Shown here in pieces: positions 1 through 6,903 of a DNA stretch of 64,000 nt. The notes beneath the pieces are model-generated. The model made no database searches. It saw only the letters and a list, made by a program, of their open reading frames with translations, and was not told where the DNA came from. The stretch covers positions 26,228 through 90,227 of the forward strand of contig JASSUD010000002.1 of the NCBI GenBank assembly GCA_031963225.1, in the 5' to 3' direction. The position numbers were made by a program, and so were the translations under genes. Numbering within the stretch: position 1 is the stretch's first letter; each line of letters begins with the position of its first letter. This DNA comes from JASSUD01 sp031963225. GTDB lineage: Bacteria > Pseudomonadota > Gammaproteobacteria > Burkholderiales > Burkholderiaceae.

Positions 1-1
1 C

Positions 2-322
2 TATAGAATTGATAGAGTCAACACAAATCTAGACTATAACATTGATAAAGTTAGCGTAAATCTGGACTATAAAATCGATAGAGTGAGCACAGATCTAGAC
101 TATAAAATCGATAGAGTCGGCAAAGATCTGGACTATAAAATCGGTAGAGTCGGCACAGATCTAGACTATAAAATCGGTAGAGTCAGCACAGATCTGGGCT
201 ATAAAATCGATGATTTGCATAAAGATTTTAGCCATCTCACTTCAATATTAACCATTCGTTTAGGCATTATCGTTCTATCCCTTCCTTTTCTCACTAAATT
301 TCTGCAGCTGCCAATCTCTTAA
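2..322 (+). CDS. DUF1640-like coiled-coil membrane protein, 5' end cut by window
   Basis: The frame is open from the window edge, so the N-terminus is missing; the GTG at 83 is only an internal codon. What is visible is a run of 11-residue (hendecad) repeats of the form DLDYKIDRVGK, matching 33-bp tandem DNA repeats over about 20-200. A single hydrophobic segment near the C-terminus follows (LTIRLGIIVLSLPFLTKFL). The C-terminal part closely matches the next gene, so the two are tandem paralogues. Hendecads indicate a long coiled coil anchored by one membrane helix, as in the DUF1640 (CCDC90-like) family. Function is unknown. Confidence 0.6.
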   Translation, partial: YRIDRVNTNLDYNIDKVSVNLDYKIDRVSTDLDYKIDRVGKDLDYKIGRVGTDLDYKIGRVSTDLGYKIDDLHKDFSHLTSILTIRLGIIVLSLPFLTKFLQLPIS

Positions 323-372
323 GCGCTCTCAAAAATATCAATAATGAAAATAAGTTGGTCTAAGGAAAAAAC

Positions 373-693
373 ATGGCAGCAGCTGCACTCTACACAATGG
401 CACCCTTTGAAAAGCTTCAAGGTGCAGGATTTACTCAACCACAAGCGTGCGCTATTTTGAATGCTGCTATCGAAACACATAACACGGCCGAGTTGGCGAC
501 TAAACACGACGTTGAAAAACTTGGAATGCGTCTGGATCGTAGAATTGATAAGGTCTGCTCTGAGATTAGTGATTTGCGTAAGGATGTGGGTCATCTAGGC
601 TCAAAGTTAACCATTCGTTTAGGCGCTATCGTGATAGGTAGCGTAACACTTTTGCCTTATCTGACTAAATTTCTGCACCTGCCACCCCTTTAA
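373..693 (+). CDS. DUF1640 (CCDC90-like) family coiled-coil membrane protein
   Basis: 106 residues; AAGGA lies a few bases before the ATG. The N-terminal block (FEKLQGAGFTQPQACAIL, then TAELATKHDVEKLGMRLD) resembles the DUF1640 pattern of a helical head followed by a coiled coil. The coil (about residues 40-75) leads to one membrane helix at about 80-100. The tail LTIRLGAIV...LTKFLHLP is nearly shared with the upstream gene, showing duplication. This copy has only about two coil repeats, while the neighbour has many more. The family is probably a membrane-anchored oligomeric coiled coil; its role in bacteria is not established. Confidence 0.65.
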   Translation: MAAAALYTMAPFEKLQGAGFTQPQACAILNAAIETHNTAELATKHDVEKLGMRLDRRIDKVCSEISDLRKDVGHLGSKLTIRLGAIVIGSVTLLPYLTKFLHLPPL

Positions 694-713
694 GTGCTCT
701 TAAAGATAAGCTA

Positions 714-974
714 GCCGGTAGGTTGGTGGTGAGGCACGAACCCCAACATGATGACCACTGTCCGTTTGAATCCTGCATATGCAGGATTACAAGTTGGTGG
801 TGTGCATGTTGGGGTTCGTGCCCATGCGCGCTAACTTAAGCCAAAGACCAGAATATATTGTCGCTAAACTGTACAAAAAGTTAAGCGAAAAAAGGGGATT
901 TTTTCCATGAACAGGCTATCTTTTGGCTTAAGTTAGCGCGCATGGGGTTCGTGCCTCACCACCAACCTACCGGC
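714..974. repeat. Composite REP palindrome with a nested insertion
   Basis: The outer arms are inverted copies of about 32 bp (714-745 and 943-974, beginning gccggtaggttggtgg). A third REP half lies at 797-822. The right half is interrupted at 823-943 by the small inverted-repeat element listed separately. This explains most of the gene-free stretch between the DUF1640 pair and the DUF1016 remnant. Confidence 0.8.
823..943. mobile_element. 120-bp MITE-like insertion with 22-bp TIRs
   Basis: Perfect 22-bp terminal inverted repeats lie at 824-845 and 922-943 (atgcgcgctaacttaagcc...). They enclose about 76 bp with no coding capacity. The 12-bp string ggggttcgtgcc occurs directly on both sides (811-822 and 944-955), as expected of a target-site duplication made in a REP element. 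No second copy and no transposase were seen in the window. Confidence 0.65.
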
Positions 975-1031
975 TAAATAAATGGGAAAGGGCAGTTGAA
1001 TTTTCAGAAGTGCCAAAGTTTTGATCTATGA

Positions 1032-1390
1032 TTGCGATGCAAAAGCGAAGTACTCCAGGGGGAGCGAGCTGAATATGGTGGTCAAATTATTTCAACGCTA
1101 GCTCAACAATTGGAAACAGAACAGGGTCGTGGCTTTAGCGCCAATAATCTATGTCATATGATCATTTTTGCCGAGGCATTTCCTTATATAGAAATTATCT
1201 TGACACTGTCCAGACAATTGAACAGATTGAATTGCTCGAATTAGATCAAAAAGGTATTCATGTTGCTGAATATCTGACAGAACTCCCTCCTAGACAACTA
1301 TTAGAGCAGAAACTGCATGAAGCCATAGCGCTGTCAAAAGCACGCTTTGAAAATAGCGCAAAAAATATAAAAAGCAAACCAGAGAAATAA
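1032..1390 (+). pseudogene. Remnant of a DUF1016 (YhcG-type PDDEXK nuclease) gene
   Basis: Two overlapping frames each hold one end of a DUF1016 protein. Frame one (about 1041-1205) reads EVLQGERAEYGGQIISTLAQ...GRGFSANNL, the N-terminal helical domain. The second frame (about 1205-1390) reads EQIELLELDQKGIHVAEYL then TELPPRQLLEQKL, the C-terminal end of the same family. The middle, including the nuclease active site, is gone, and the halves are out of frame. The gene therefore suffered a large internal deletion plus a frameshift, and there is no proper start codon. Recognition is from family memory; a BLASTX would settle it. Confidence 0.75.
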
Positions 1391-1613
1391 AAAAGTTGTC
1401 CTCATATGAGCTTGGTTGTTACTAGAGCGTGTCCTCAACGCATAGAAAAAAGCGATGAATCTTAAATAATTTATATCTCTTTCTGCTCTACATTTTCTAT
1501 ACGATGGCTTTTTCAATAAAAAGGCATTTATAAACACAAAAGTATATTAACTTGTGTAGATAATGTTTTGATATTTTAGAAAATACCATCATCCTAATAG
1601 AGAAGAAAACCGT

Positions 1614-1976
1614 ATGAGCACTGTTACCACTCCTTTACTCTCCTCAATATCGAGGCCATATACTTATAACACCCCTGAATCTATAACCGAACAAACTTCT
1701 GCTCAAAAGCAAATAATTAGTCCATTTGATGTAGCACTATTTACTTACGTCTCACTTTCAGCCGCTACGTTATGCCTTCTGCTCAGTGGTCACAATACGG
1801 CTGGCATCTCAACGCTTGTAGCATCTGCTGCAGCGGCAGTTGCTTGTACTATTCTTGGGGAAAAAGAAGATAATGAAAGTACACCCCAGCCTATACAACA
1901 CACAGCACATTACCTAGCCGAAAAAACAAACAATGGCCTCGAGTGCATAAAATCAGAAATAATTCAAATCGCTTAG
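1614..1976 (+). CDS. Small two-helix membrane protein, unknown
   Basis: 120 residues. Residues 1-37 are Ser/Thr/Pro-rich and polar. Two hydrophobic stretches follow (about 38-58 and 62-82, the latter Ala-rich), then a polar tail. A purine-rich stretch (GAGAAGAAAA) precedes the ATG. The stop codon TAG is the first three bases of the dispersed TAGGGYGTGTCCTCAA repeat, so the repeat may set the C-terminus. The layout resembles the convergent gene at 2102-2470. No family is recognised; a secreted or membrane orphan of the accessory strip is possible. Confidence 0.55.
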   Translation: MSTVTTPLLSSISRPYTYNTPESITEQTSAQKQIISPFDVALFTYVSLSAATLCLLLSGHNTAGISTLVASAAAAVACTILGEKEDNESTPQPIQHTAHYLAEKTNNGLECIKSEIIQIA

Positions 1977-2022
1977 GGTGTGTCCTCAATAACATTGCAA
2001 TATATTCTATTGCCCACAAAAT

Positions 2023-2056
2023 AAAAAATGGCTGCATATACAAGCAGCCATTTTTT
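2023..2056. terminator. Bidirectional Rho-independent terminator
   Basis: A perfect 13-bp stem (aaaaaatggctgc / gcagccatttttt) closes an 8-nt loop, with A/T runs on both sides. It sits between two convergent small genes and can serve both. Confidence 0.85.
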
Positions 2057-2101
2057 ATTTAATGCATTAGAAATACCAGCTATCCCAATAAAATAAGCTT
2101 C

Positions 2102-2470
2102 TTATACTAATTTTTTAAGCTGAAGCTTCTCGTCTTCCTCTCCTATACTCTGCGTTGCTCGATTTTTATTTTCATGCCTGTCACTCATAGCCATAGTTGC
2201 CACGGCACCAAATGTGCCAATTACTGGAGCTGCTATAAAAACGCTGGGTAGCATACCTAGAACGACCATCACACCCGCTAACTGACCCGTTAAGACAAGT
2301 GTGACTGCCAAACGACTAGCTCTATCTTCTCTATTTGGTCGTATAGCTTGGTTTTCTCTATTCGAGGGTGTCTCTGTAACTTCTATGGGTTTAAATGATG
2401 GATTGGATTCGAAATTGGATACTGGCTTTGGGCACGGATTAGAAGAGCCTATCGGGTTTATTGGAAACAT
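2102..2470 (-). CDS. Small two-helix membrane protein, unknown
   Basis: The long frame starts at 2521, but the internal ATG at 2470 is the better start: a perfect GGAGG lies five bases upstream (2476-2480), giving 122 residues. The first half is polar and rich in Pro, Asn and Ser. Two hydrophobic segments follow, separated by a short turn (LAVTLVLTGQLAGVMVVLGM and VFIAAPVIGTFGAVATMAM), then a charged tail. Size and layout match the convergent gene at 1614, although sequence identity is low. No function can be assigned. Confidence 0.55.
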   Translation of the reverse strand: MFPINPIGSSNPCPKPVSNFESNPSFKPIEVTETPSNRENQAIRPNREDRASRLAVTLVLTGQLAGVMVVLGMLPSVFIAAPVIGTFGAVATMAMSDRHENKNRATQSIGEEDEKLQLKKLV

Positions 2471-2643
2471 TGCATCCTCCATCTCGCGAGTGAATAATTT
2501 TTTTGCCGTACGGTTTTGCATTTAGAGCTGCTATGTATACTTTCTATTTTTTGTATAGCAGTCCGTGTTTTACCTGATCATTCTGATAGATATCAGCCAT
2601 ACTCAAAGCAAGTTGGAGCATGTGTTCTGTCCTAAGACTTCTT

Positions 2644-2689
2644 AATAAAAATGCCTGTGTTTGCAGTAGCAAAAACAGGCATTTTTATT
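2644..2689. terminator. Terminator downstream of ftsH
   Basis: Perfect 15-bp arms (aataaaaatgcctgt / acaggcatttttatt) lie 39 bases beyond the ftsH stop. The T-run is correctly placed for the minus strand, and the symmetry allows both directions. Confidence 0.8.
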
Positions 2690-2727
2690 CCTTCTCAGCC
2701 GCTAACTACGGCTTCTCAATATGTAAA

Positions 2728-4647
2728 CTACACCAATTTAGCGCTACTACCCATAGTTTTTTTTGATGCATCATCACCCGGCCCTGTCGACCCTCCTGTT
2801 GGTGGAGGGGGAGCATTTTTGTTGCCCTCTGGTGTGTGAGACGGTTTTGGGGGTTGAGGAATTTTGCCCAACATAATGTCATTTACTTGTGTCGCGTCAA
2901 TCGTTTCCCATTCGAGTAAGGCTTTGACCATCGCTTCTACTTTATCTCGATTGGCTTCGAGTAAGCGGTGAGCTAATGCGTATTGCTCGTCAATGATTCT
3001 GCGGATTTCTGCATCGATTTTTTGTTGTGTGGCTTCAGATACATTCTTAGACGATACGCGTCCTAGAACGGAGTCTTGTTCCGTATCTGCATACATCATG
3101 GTGCCTAATAACTCTGACATGCCGTAACGCGTCACCATATCTCGAGCCAATTTTGTAGCGCGCTCGAAATCATTAGATGCTCCACTAGACGAAGAATTCA
3201 AGAAAATTTCTTCTCCAGCTCGGCCACCGAACAAAATCGCGATTTCCTCTAGCATTTTGTCGCGGTATAAATTGACGCGATCATATTCAGGCAGCTGCCA
3301 GGTTACTCCGAGTGCACCACCCCGAGGCATAATCGTCACTTTGTGCACAGGGTCTGCATGCGGAAGCAATTTGGCTACGACTGCATGGCCTGATTCATGA
3401 TAGGCCGTGTTACGGCGCTCTTCTTCGCGCATGATGGCTGATTTGCGCTCAGGGCCCATATAAATCTTGTCTTTGGCATCTTCAAAATCTTGCATTTCGA
3501 CCATGCGTTTATTACGTCGAGCTGCAAAAAGGGCGGCTTCATTTACCAGATTGGCTAAATCTGCACCAGAAAAGCCCGGCGTTCCACGTGCAAGCACTAA
3601 AGCATCCACATCGCTTGAAATGGGTACTTTGCGCAAATGTACGCTCAAGATTTGCTCACGCCCACGAATATCCGGCAGATTAACGTATACCTGACGATCA
3701 AAACGACCTGGACGAAGTAAGGCACGGTCCAATACATCGGCGCGGTTGGTTGCTGCAATAACAATGACGCCTAGATTCGCCTCAAACCCATCCATTTCTA
3801 CAAGCATTTGGTTCAGCGTTTGCTCGCGCTCGTCATTGCCGCCGCCCATACCCGCACCGCGCTGACGCCCAACGGCGTCAATTTCATCAATAAATACAAT
3901 GCAAGGCGCTTGTTTTTTGGCCTGCTCAAACATATCCCGCACGCGTGCAGCACCTACCCCAACAAACATTTCAACAAAGTCAGAGCCGGAGATACTGAAA
4001 AAAGGCACTTTTGCTTCACCAGCGATCGCTTTGGCAAGCAGGGTTTTTCCTGTTCCTGGAGGCCCAATAAGCATCACGCCTCGTGGAATACGCCCACCTA
4101 ATTTCTGGAATTTTTGAGGGTCACCTAAAAAATCAACCAATTCAGAGACTTCTTCTTTGGCTTCATCACACCCTGCAACGTCCGCAAAAGTGACTACATG
4201 TGCATTTTCATCGGTAAGCCGGGCACGCGATTTACCAAAGGAGAACATACCGCCTTTGCCGGCACCACCTTGCATCTGCCGCATCATATAGAGCCAGAAT
4301 ACGATAATCAGCAGTGTCGGACCTAAATACGTTAGTAATGATGCAAAGAAATTGGGCTCTTCATCGGCCTTTCCACTCACTTGCACACCAGATTTGAGCA
4401 AGTCACTCACCATCCAAAGATCACCTGGAGAAATAACTTGATATTTCTCTCCAGTAGCGGGGGTCACGGTGAGTGTGCGGCCCTGTATGACTACCGATTT
4501 TAGCTTTCCATTCTTTGCATCGTCCATTACCTGGGAATACGTTGCCGTCTCAAGGGGGCGTGGCTTATCAAATTGCTTAAATACGGTAAACAACACCATA
4601 GCAATGACAATCCACACTGCTGCTCTTGAAAACATCGTGCTGTTCAA
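2728..4647 (-). CDS. ftsH: ATP-dependent zinc metalloprotease FtsH
   Basis: 639 residues, the usual length. It is the inner-membrane AAA+ protease that extracts and degrades membrane and short-lived cytoplasmic proteins. Two membrane helices (about 8-25 and 104-121) flank a periplasmic domain. The AAA module has Walker A GPPGTGKT (195-202), Walker B VFIDEID (251-257) and the arginine-bearing second region of homology. The zinc motif HESGH is at 417-421. A Pro-rich tail precedes the end. It follows rlmE as in Burkholderia, but the folP-glmM pair that normally comes next is absent. Confidence 0.97.
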   Translation of the reverse strand: MNSTMFSRAAVWIVIAMVLFTVFKQFDKPRPLETATYSQVMDDAKNGKLKSVVIQGRTLTVTPATGEKYQVISPGDLWMVSDLLKSGVQVSGKADEEPNFFASLLTYLGPTLLIIVFWLYMMRQMQGGAGKGGMFSFGKSRARLTDENAHVVTFADVAGCDEAKEEVSELVDFLGDPQKFQKLGGRIPRGVMLIGPPGTGKTLLAKAIAGEAKVPFFSISGSDFVEMFVGVGAARVRDMFEQAKKQAPCIVFIDEIDAVGRQRGAGMGGGNDEREQTLNQMLVEMDGFEANLGVIVIAATNRADVLDRALLRPGRFDRQVYVNLPDIRGREQILSVHLRKVPISSDVDALVLARGTPGFSGADLANLVNEAALFAARRNKRMVEMQDFEDAKDKIYMGPERKSAIMREEERRNTAYHESGHAVVAKLLPHADPVHKVTIMPRGGALGVTWQLPEYDRVNLYRDKMLEEIAILFGGRAGEEIFLNSSSSGASNDFERATKLARDMVTRYGMSELLGTMMYADTEQDSVLGRVSSKNVSEATQQKIDAEIRRIIDEQYALAHRLLEANRDKVEAMVKALLEWETIDATQVNDIMLGKIPQPPKPSHTPEGNKNAPPPPTGGSTGPGDDASKKTMGSSAKLV

Positions 4648-4800
4648 AGCATGACTCCTTTATAGATCGGACCAATTACAGAGAAAAGGGTGATTCTAAT
4701 CCAGCCTCAGCAGGGAAGGAGCTTGAAAAAAAGTATTTTTCATATAAAAATAAACTGAAAAGCATGAAATACACTCCCCAATCTGCTCTCATCCCTCTTT

Positions 4801-5454
4801 TTACCGAATTGCTTTCATCCCTTTGCCCAAGATAAAAATTTCAGAGGAACTATCTCGTGAAGCTTTGGGTTTACGAGGAGCTACTACCTGAAAATGGCGC
4901 TTAAAACGCTCAATCATCTGACTATAGCCACTGCCATGAAAGCACTTCATTAATAAGCAGCCTTTGCTTTTCAAAAATTCTTGTGCAAATTCAAGGGCCA
5001 ATTCACATAGATGCTCCATACCTGCGGTATCTGCTGCGGCAATACCTGATAAATTGGGGGCCATATCGGAAATTACAAGGTCTACTTGGCGTGTACCCAA
5101 GATATCTCGAAATTTTTGCAAGATTTCTTCTTCTCGAAAGTCACCCTGTATAAAGGTAACACCCGGCAGTGGCTCCATAGGCAATCGGTCCAGTGCTATG
5201 AGCATATCAGGCTGTTTTTGCACTATGCCAGAAGATTTATTACGCAGCGCAGTAATAACATACTGGCTCCAACTCCCAGGCGCCGCACCCAAATCAACAA
5301 TCACCTGCCCAGGCTGAATCAAATCATCTTGCTCGTCAATTTCCTTGAGCTTATACGCAGCTCTAGTCCGGTACCCATCATGATGTGCCTGCTTCACATA
5401 GGGATCGTTTAAGTGCGTATGCAACCAGGAAGTATTAAATTTTTTCTTCGCCAT
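4801..5454 (-). CDS. rlmE: 23S rRNA 2'-O-ribose methyltransferase RlmE
   Basis: RlmE (FtsJ/RrmJ) methylates U2552 in the 50S A-loop using SAM. The start is set at the ATG at 5454 (MAKKKFNTSWLH), giving 217 residues; the frame runs on upstream to 5526, but that stretch is the hairpin repeat, not protein. The SAM motif VDLGAAPGSWSQ (53-64) is clear. The K-D-K-E type catalytic residues are present: K35 in AAYKLKEID, D130 in ISDMAPN, K170 in LLMKCFHG and the Glu in SSEIFILG. It lies between ftsH and the divergent yhbY, a conserved neighbourhood. Confidence 0.95.
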   Translation of the reverse strand: MAKKKFNTSWLHTHLNDPYVKQAHHDGYRTRAAYKLKEIDEQDDLIQPGQVIVDLGAAPGSWSQYVITALRNKSSGIVQKQPDMLIALDRLPMEPLPGVTFIQGDFREEEILQKFRDILGTRQVDLVISDMAPNLSGIAAADTAGMEHLCELALEFAQEFLKSKGCLLMKCFHGSGYSQMIERFKRHFQVVAPRKPKASRDSSSEIFILGKGMKAIR

Positions 5455-5503
5455 CTGATTCGAGGCGCCTCCCATTAAAAAGTGTTTTAAAAGCATTCTT
5501 ATT

Positions 5504-5645
5504 AGAACCTGTTCAAAGTCTCCCAAAAGAGCCCATCTTTGCGGTCGTGCGGTGCGGGGTATTCACTGTACTTAAGTACAGTTCCGGTCCCTGTGCTCCT
5601 GCTCCCCCAAATATGGACCCTTTTGGAAAACTTTGAACAGGTTCT
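5504..5645. repeat. Hairpin element, copy B (arms type AGAACCTGTTCAAAG)
   Basis: Outer inverted arms agaacctgttcaaag / ctttgaacaggttct enclose a core with the 18-bp palindrome actgtacttaagtacagt (5565-5582). The core matches the element at 60631-60770, but the arms differ. It occupies the rlmE-yhbY divergent space. Confidence 0.8.
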
Positions 5646-5746
5646 TAGAGCTTTAGAACAAGTTCTGAGAGATAATTCGTCCTTTATCGTGAAATGCAGC
5701 TCATGCTCGCACTTTTTTCACGCCCTCTTTTTTCTTGCTAAAAACT

Positions 5747-6238
5747 ATGTCTTCTCACCACGCCGCTCCTACTCCTGGCGAACGCGCCAGCCTTAAAGCT
5801 CAAGCGCATGCGCTAAAGCCAGTCGTTATGATAGGGCCAGAGGGGTTAACCGATGCGGTAATCCATGAAATTGACCTGAATCTCAAAGCCCATACGCTTA
5901 TCAAAATTCGTATGTTTGAGAATATTCGCACACAACGCGAGGAAACGTATCAAGCGATATGTGCTCGACTTGGAGCACATCCCATTCAACATATCGGCAA
6001 ACTTTTCGTCATCTGGCGACCTGATTCCGGCGATAGCACGCAAAACGCATCTGCTAAGTCTACGCATCGCAGTGGAGGTGCTCCCCCACGAAAAGCTATC
6101 GTTTTCAAGCGCAGACCTAGTTCATTACGACGCACTACCCGCAAAACGCTTCAACTCTTAGGCAATCAACGGGTTACACAAGGTGGTAATGTTAAACGGG
6201 CAAAACCTAGACTTTCCAGTATTAAGAAAAAGTTCTAA
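5747..6238 (+). CDS. yhbY: YhbY-type CRM-domain RNA-binding protein
   Basis: The family binds 50S precursors and helps ribosome assembly. The ATG at 5747 (MSSHHAAPTPGERASLKAQ) is taken as the start; the frame's earlier TTG is unlikely. The CRM fold spans about residues 12-95, with LKPVVMIGPEGLTDAVIHEI and the KIRMFENIRTQREE region conserved. A basic, Ser/Arg-rich tail of about 65 residues follows (RSGGAPPRKAIVFKRRPSS), which is longer than the E. coli protein. It is divergent from rlmE, as in Burkholderia. Confidence 0.9.
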   Translation: MSSHHAAPTPGERASLKAQAHALKPVVMIGPEGLTDAVIHEIDLNLKAHTLIKIRMFENIRTQREETYQAICARLGAHPIQHIGKLFVIWRPDSGDSTQNASAKSTHRSGGAPPRKAIVFKRRPSSLRRTTRKTLQLLGNQRVTQGGNVKRAKPRLSSIKKKF

Positions 6239-6261
6239 AAATTCAAACTCGCACGCCTGAT

Positions 6262-6738
6262 TTATAAATAGCACACCTTGGTAATTTCATATTCTCTCGC
6301 TCCGCTAGGTGCTTGCACCACCGCTACATCGCCCTCGTGCTTGCCAATTAAAGCACGGGCTATAGGCGAGCTAACAGATACTAGGCCTGCGTCGATATCT
6401 GCTTCTTCATTGCCAACGATCTGGTAGCGGACACTCTCTCCGGACTCAAGATCATCCAGCTCTACCGTTGCACCAAATACTACGCGACCGTCGGCCTCGA
6501 TCATGGCGGGGTCGATAATTTGCGCTACGGCTAAACAAGAATCGAGTGCAAGAATCTGGCCCTCAATAAAGGCCTGCTTTTCTTTTGCAGCAGAATACTC
6601 GGCATTTTCGGAAAGGTCTCCGTGTGCACGCGCTTCTTCAATAGCCTGCACTACAGCCCTACGCTCGACCGTTTTTAGACGTTGCAGTTTAGCTTTTAGC
6701 CGCTCTGCGCCCATTTTTGTTAAAGGTGTTGTGCTCAT
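6262..6738 (-). CDS. greA: Transcription elongation factor GreA
   Basis: 158 residues, exactly the usual length. GreA enters the RNA polymerase secondary channel and stimulates cleavage of backtracked RNA. The N-terminal coiled coil carries the tip motif GDLSENAEY, with the acidic pair D41 and E44 intact. The C-terminal FKBP-like domain follows (YQIVGNEEADIDAG, then SPIARALIGK). It is co-oriented with carB upstream; the 160-bp gap between them contains a REP element. The order carA-carB-greA is standard for Burkholderia. Confidence 0.97.
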   Translation of the reverse strand: MSTTPLTKMGAERLKAKLQRLKTVERRAVVQAIEEARAHGDLSENAEYSAAKEKQAFIEGQILALDSCLAVAQIIDPAMIEADGRVVFGATVELDDLESGESVRYQIVGNEEADIDAGLVSVSSPIARALIGKHEGDVAVVQAPSGAREYEITKVCYL

Positions 6739-6838
6739 AGGTCATTAAAAAATAATTCAGAAAACCATCGTACGCGCGCTTAAACAATAAGCGCGCGACT
6801 TATTTAACTAACGTTACGCAGGTATTCAAAAAGCCAAT

Positions 6839-6878
6839 GGTATGCATGTTGGGGTTCGTGCCTCACCACCAACCTACC
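6839..6878. repeat. REP element (greA-carB gap)
   Basis: A copy of the REP palindrome ggtatgcatgttggggttcgtgcctcaccaccaacctacc in the reverse sense. The flank gttacgcaggtattcaa (about 6814-6830) is shared with the copy at 42151, so the repeated unit extends beyond the palindrome. Confidence 0.85.
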
Positions 6879-6903
6879 TTTCTTTGCTGCGCAACTTGAC
6901 TAC

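Noticed and set aside
714..974. CRISPR array from repeated short units
   Set aside because: The units are inverted rather than direct, spacers are not unique or regular, and no cas genes are present; the same holds for the other REP clusters.
1334..1537. Minus-strand 67-residue frame rich in Phe and Cys
   Set aside because: It overlaps the DUF1016 remnant and a repeat arm, has no start signals, and looks like an AT-driven chance frame.
2301..2525. Open frame opposite the 2102-2470 gene
   Set aside because: Antisense shadow of a gene with a better SD and a protein-like layout.
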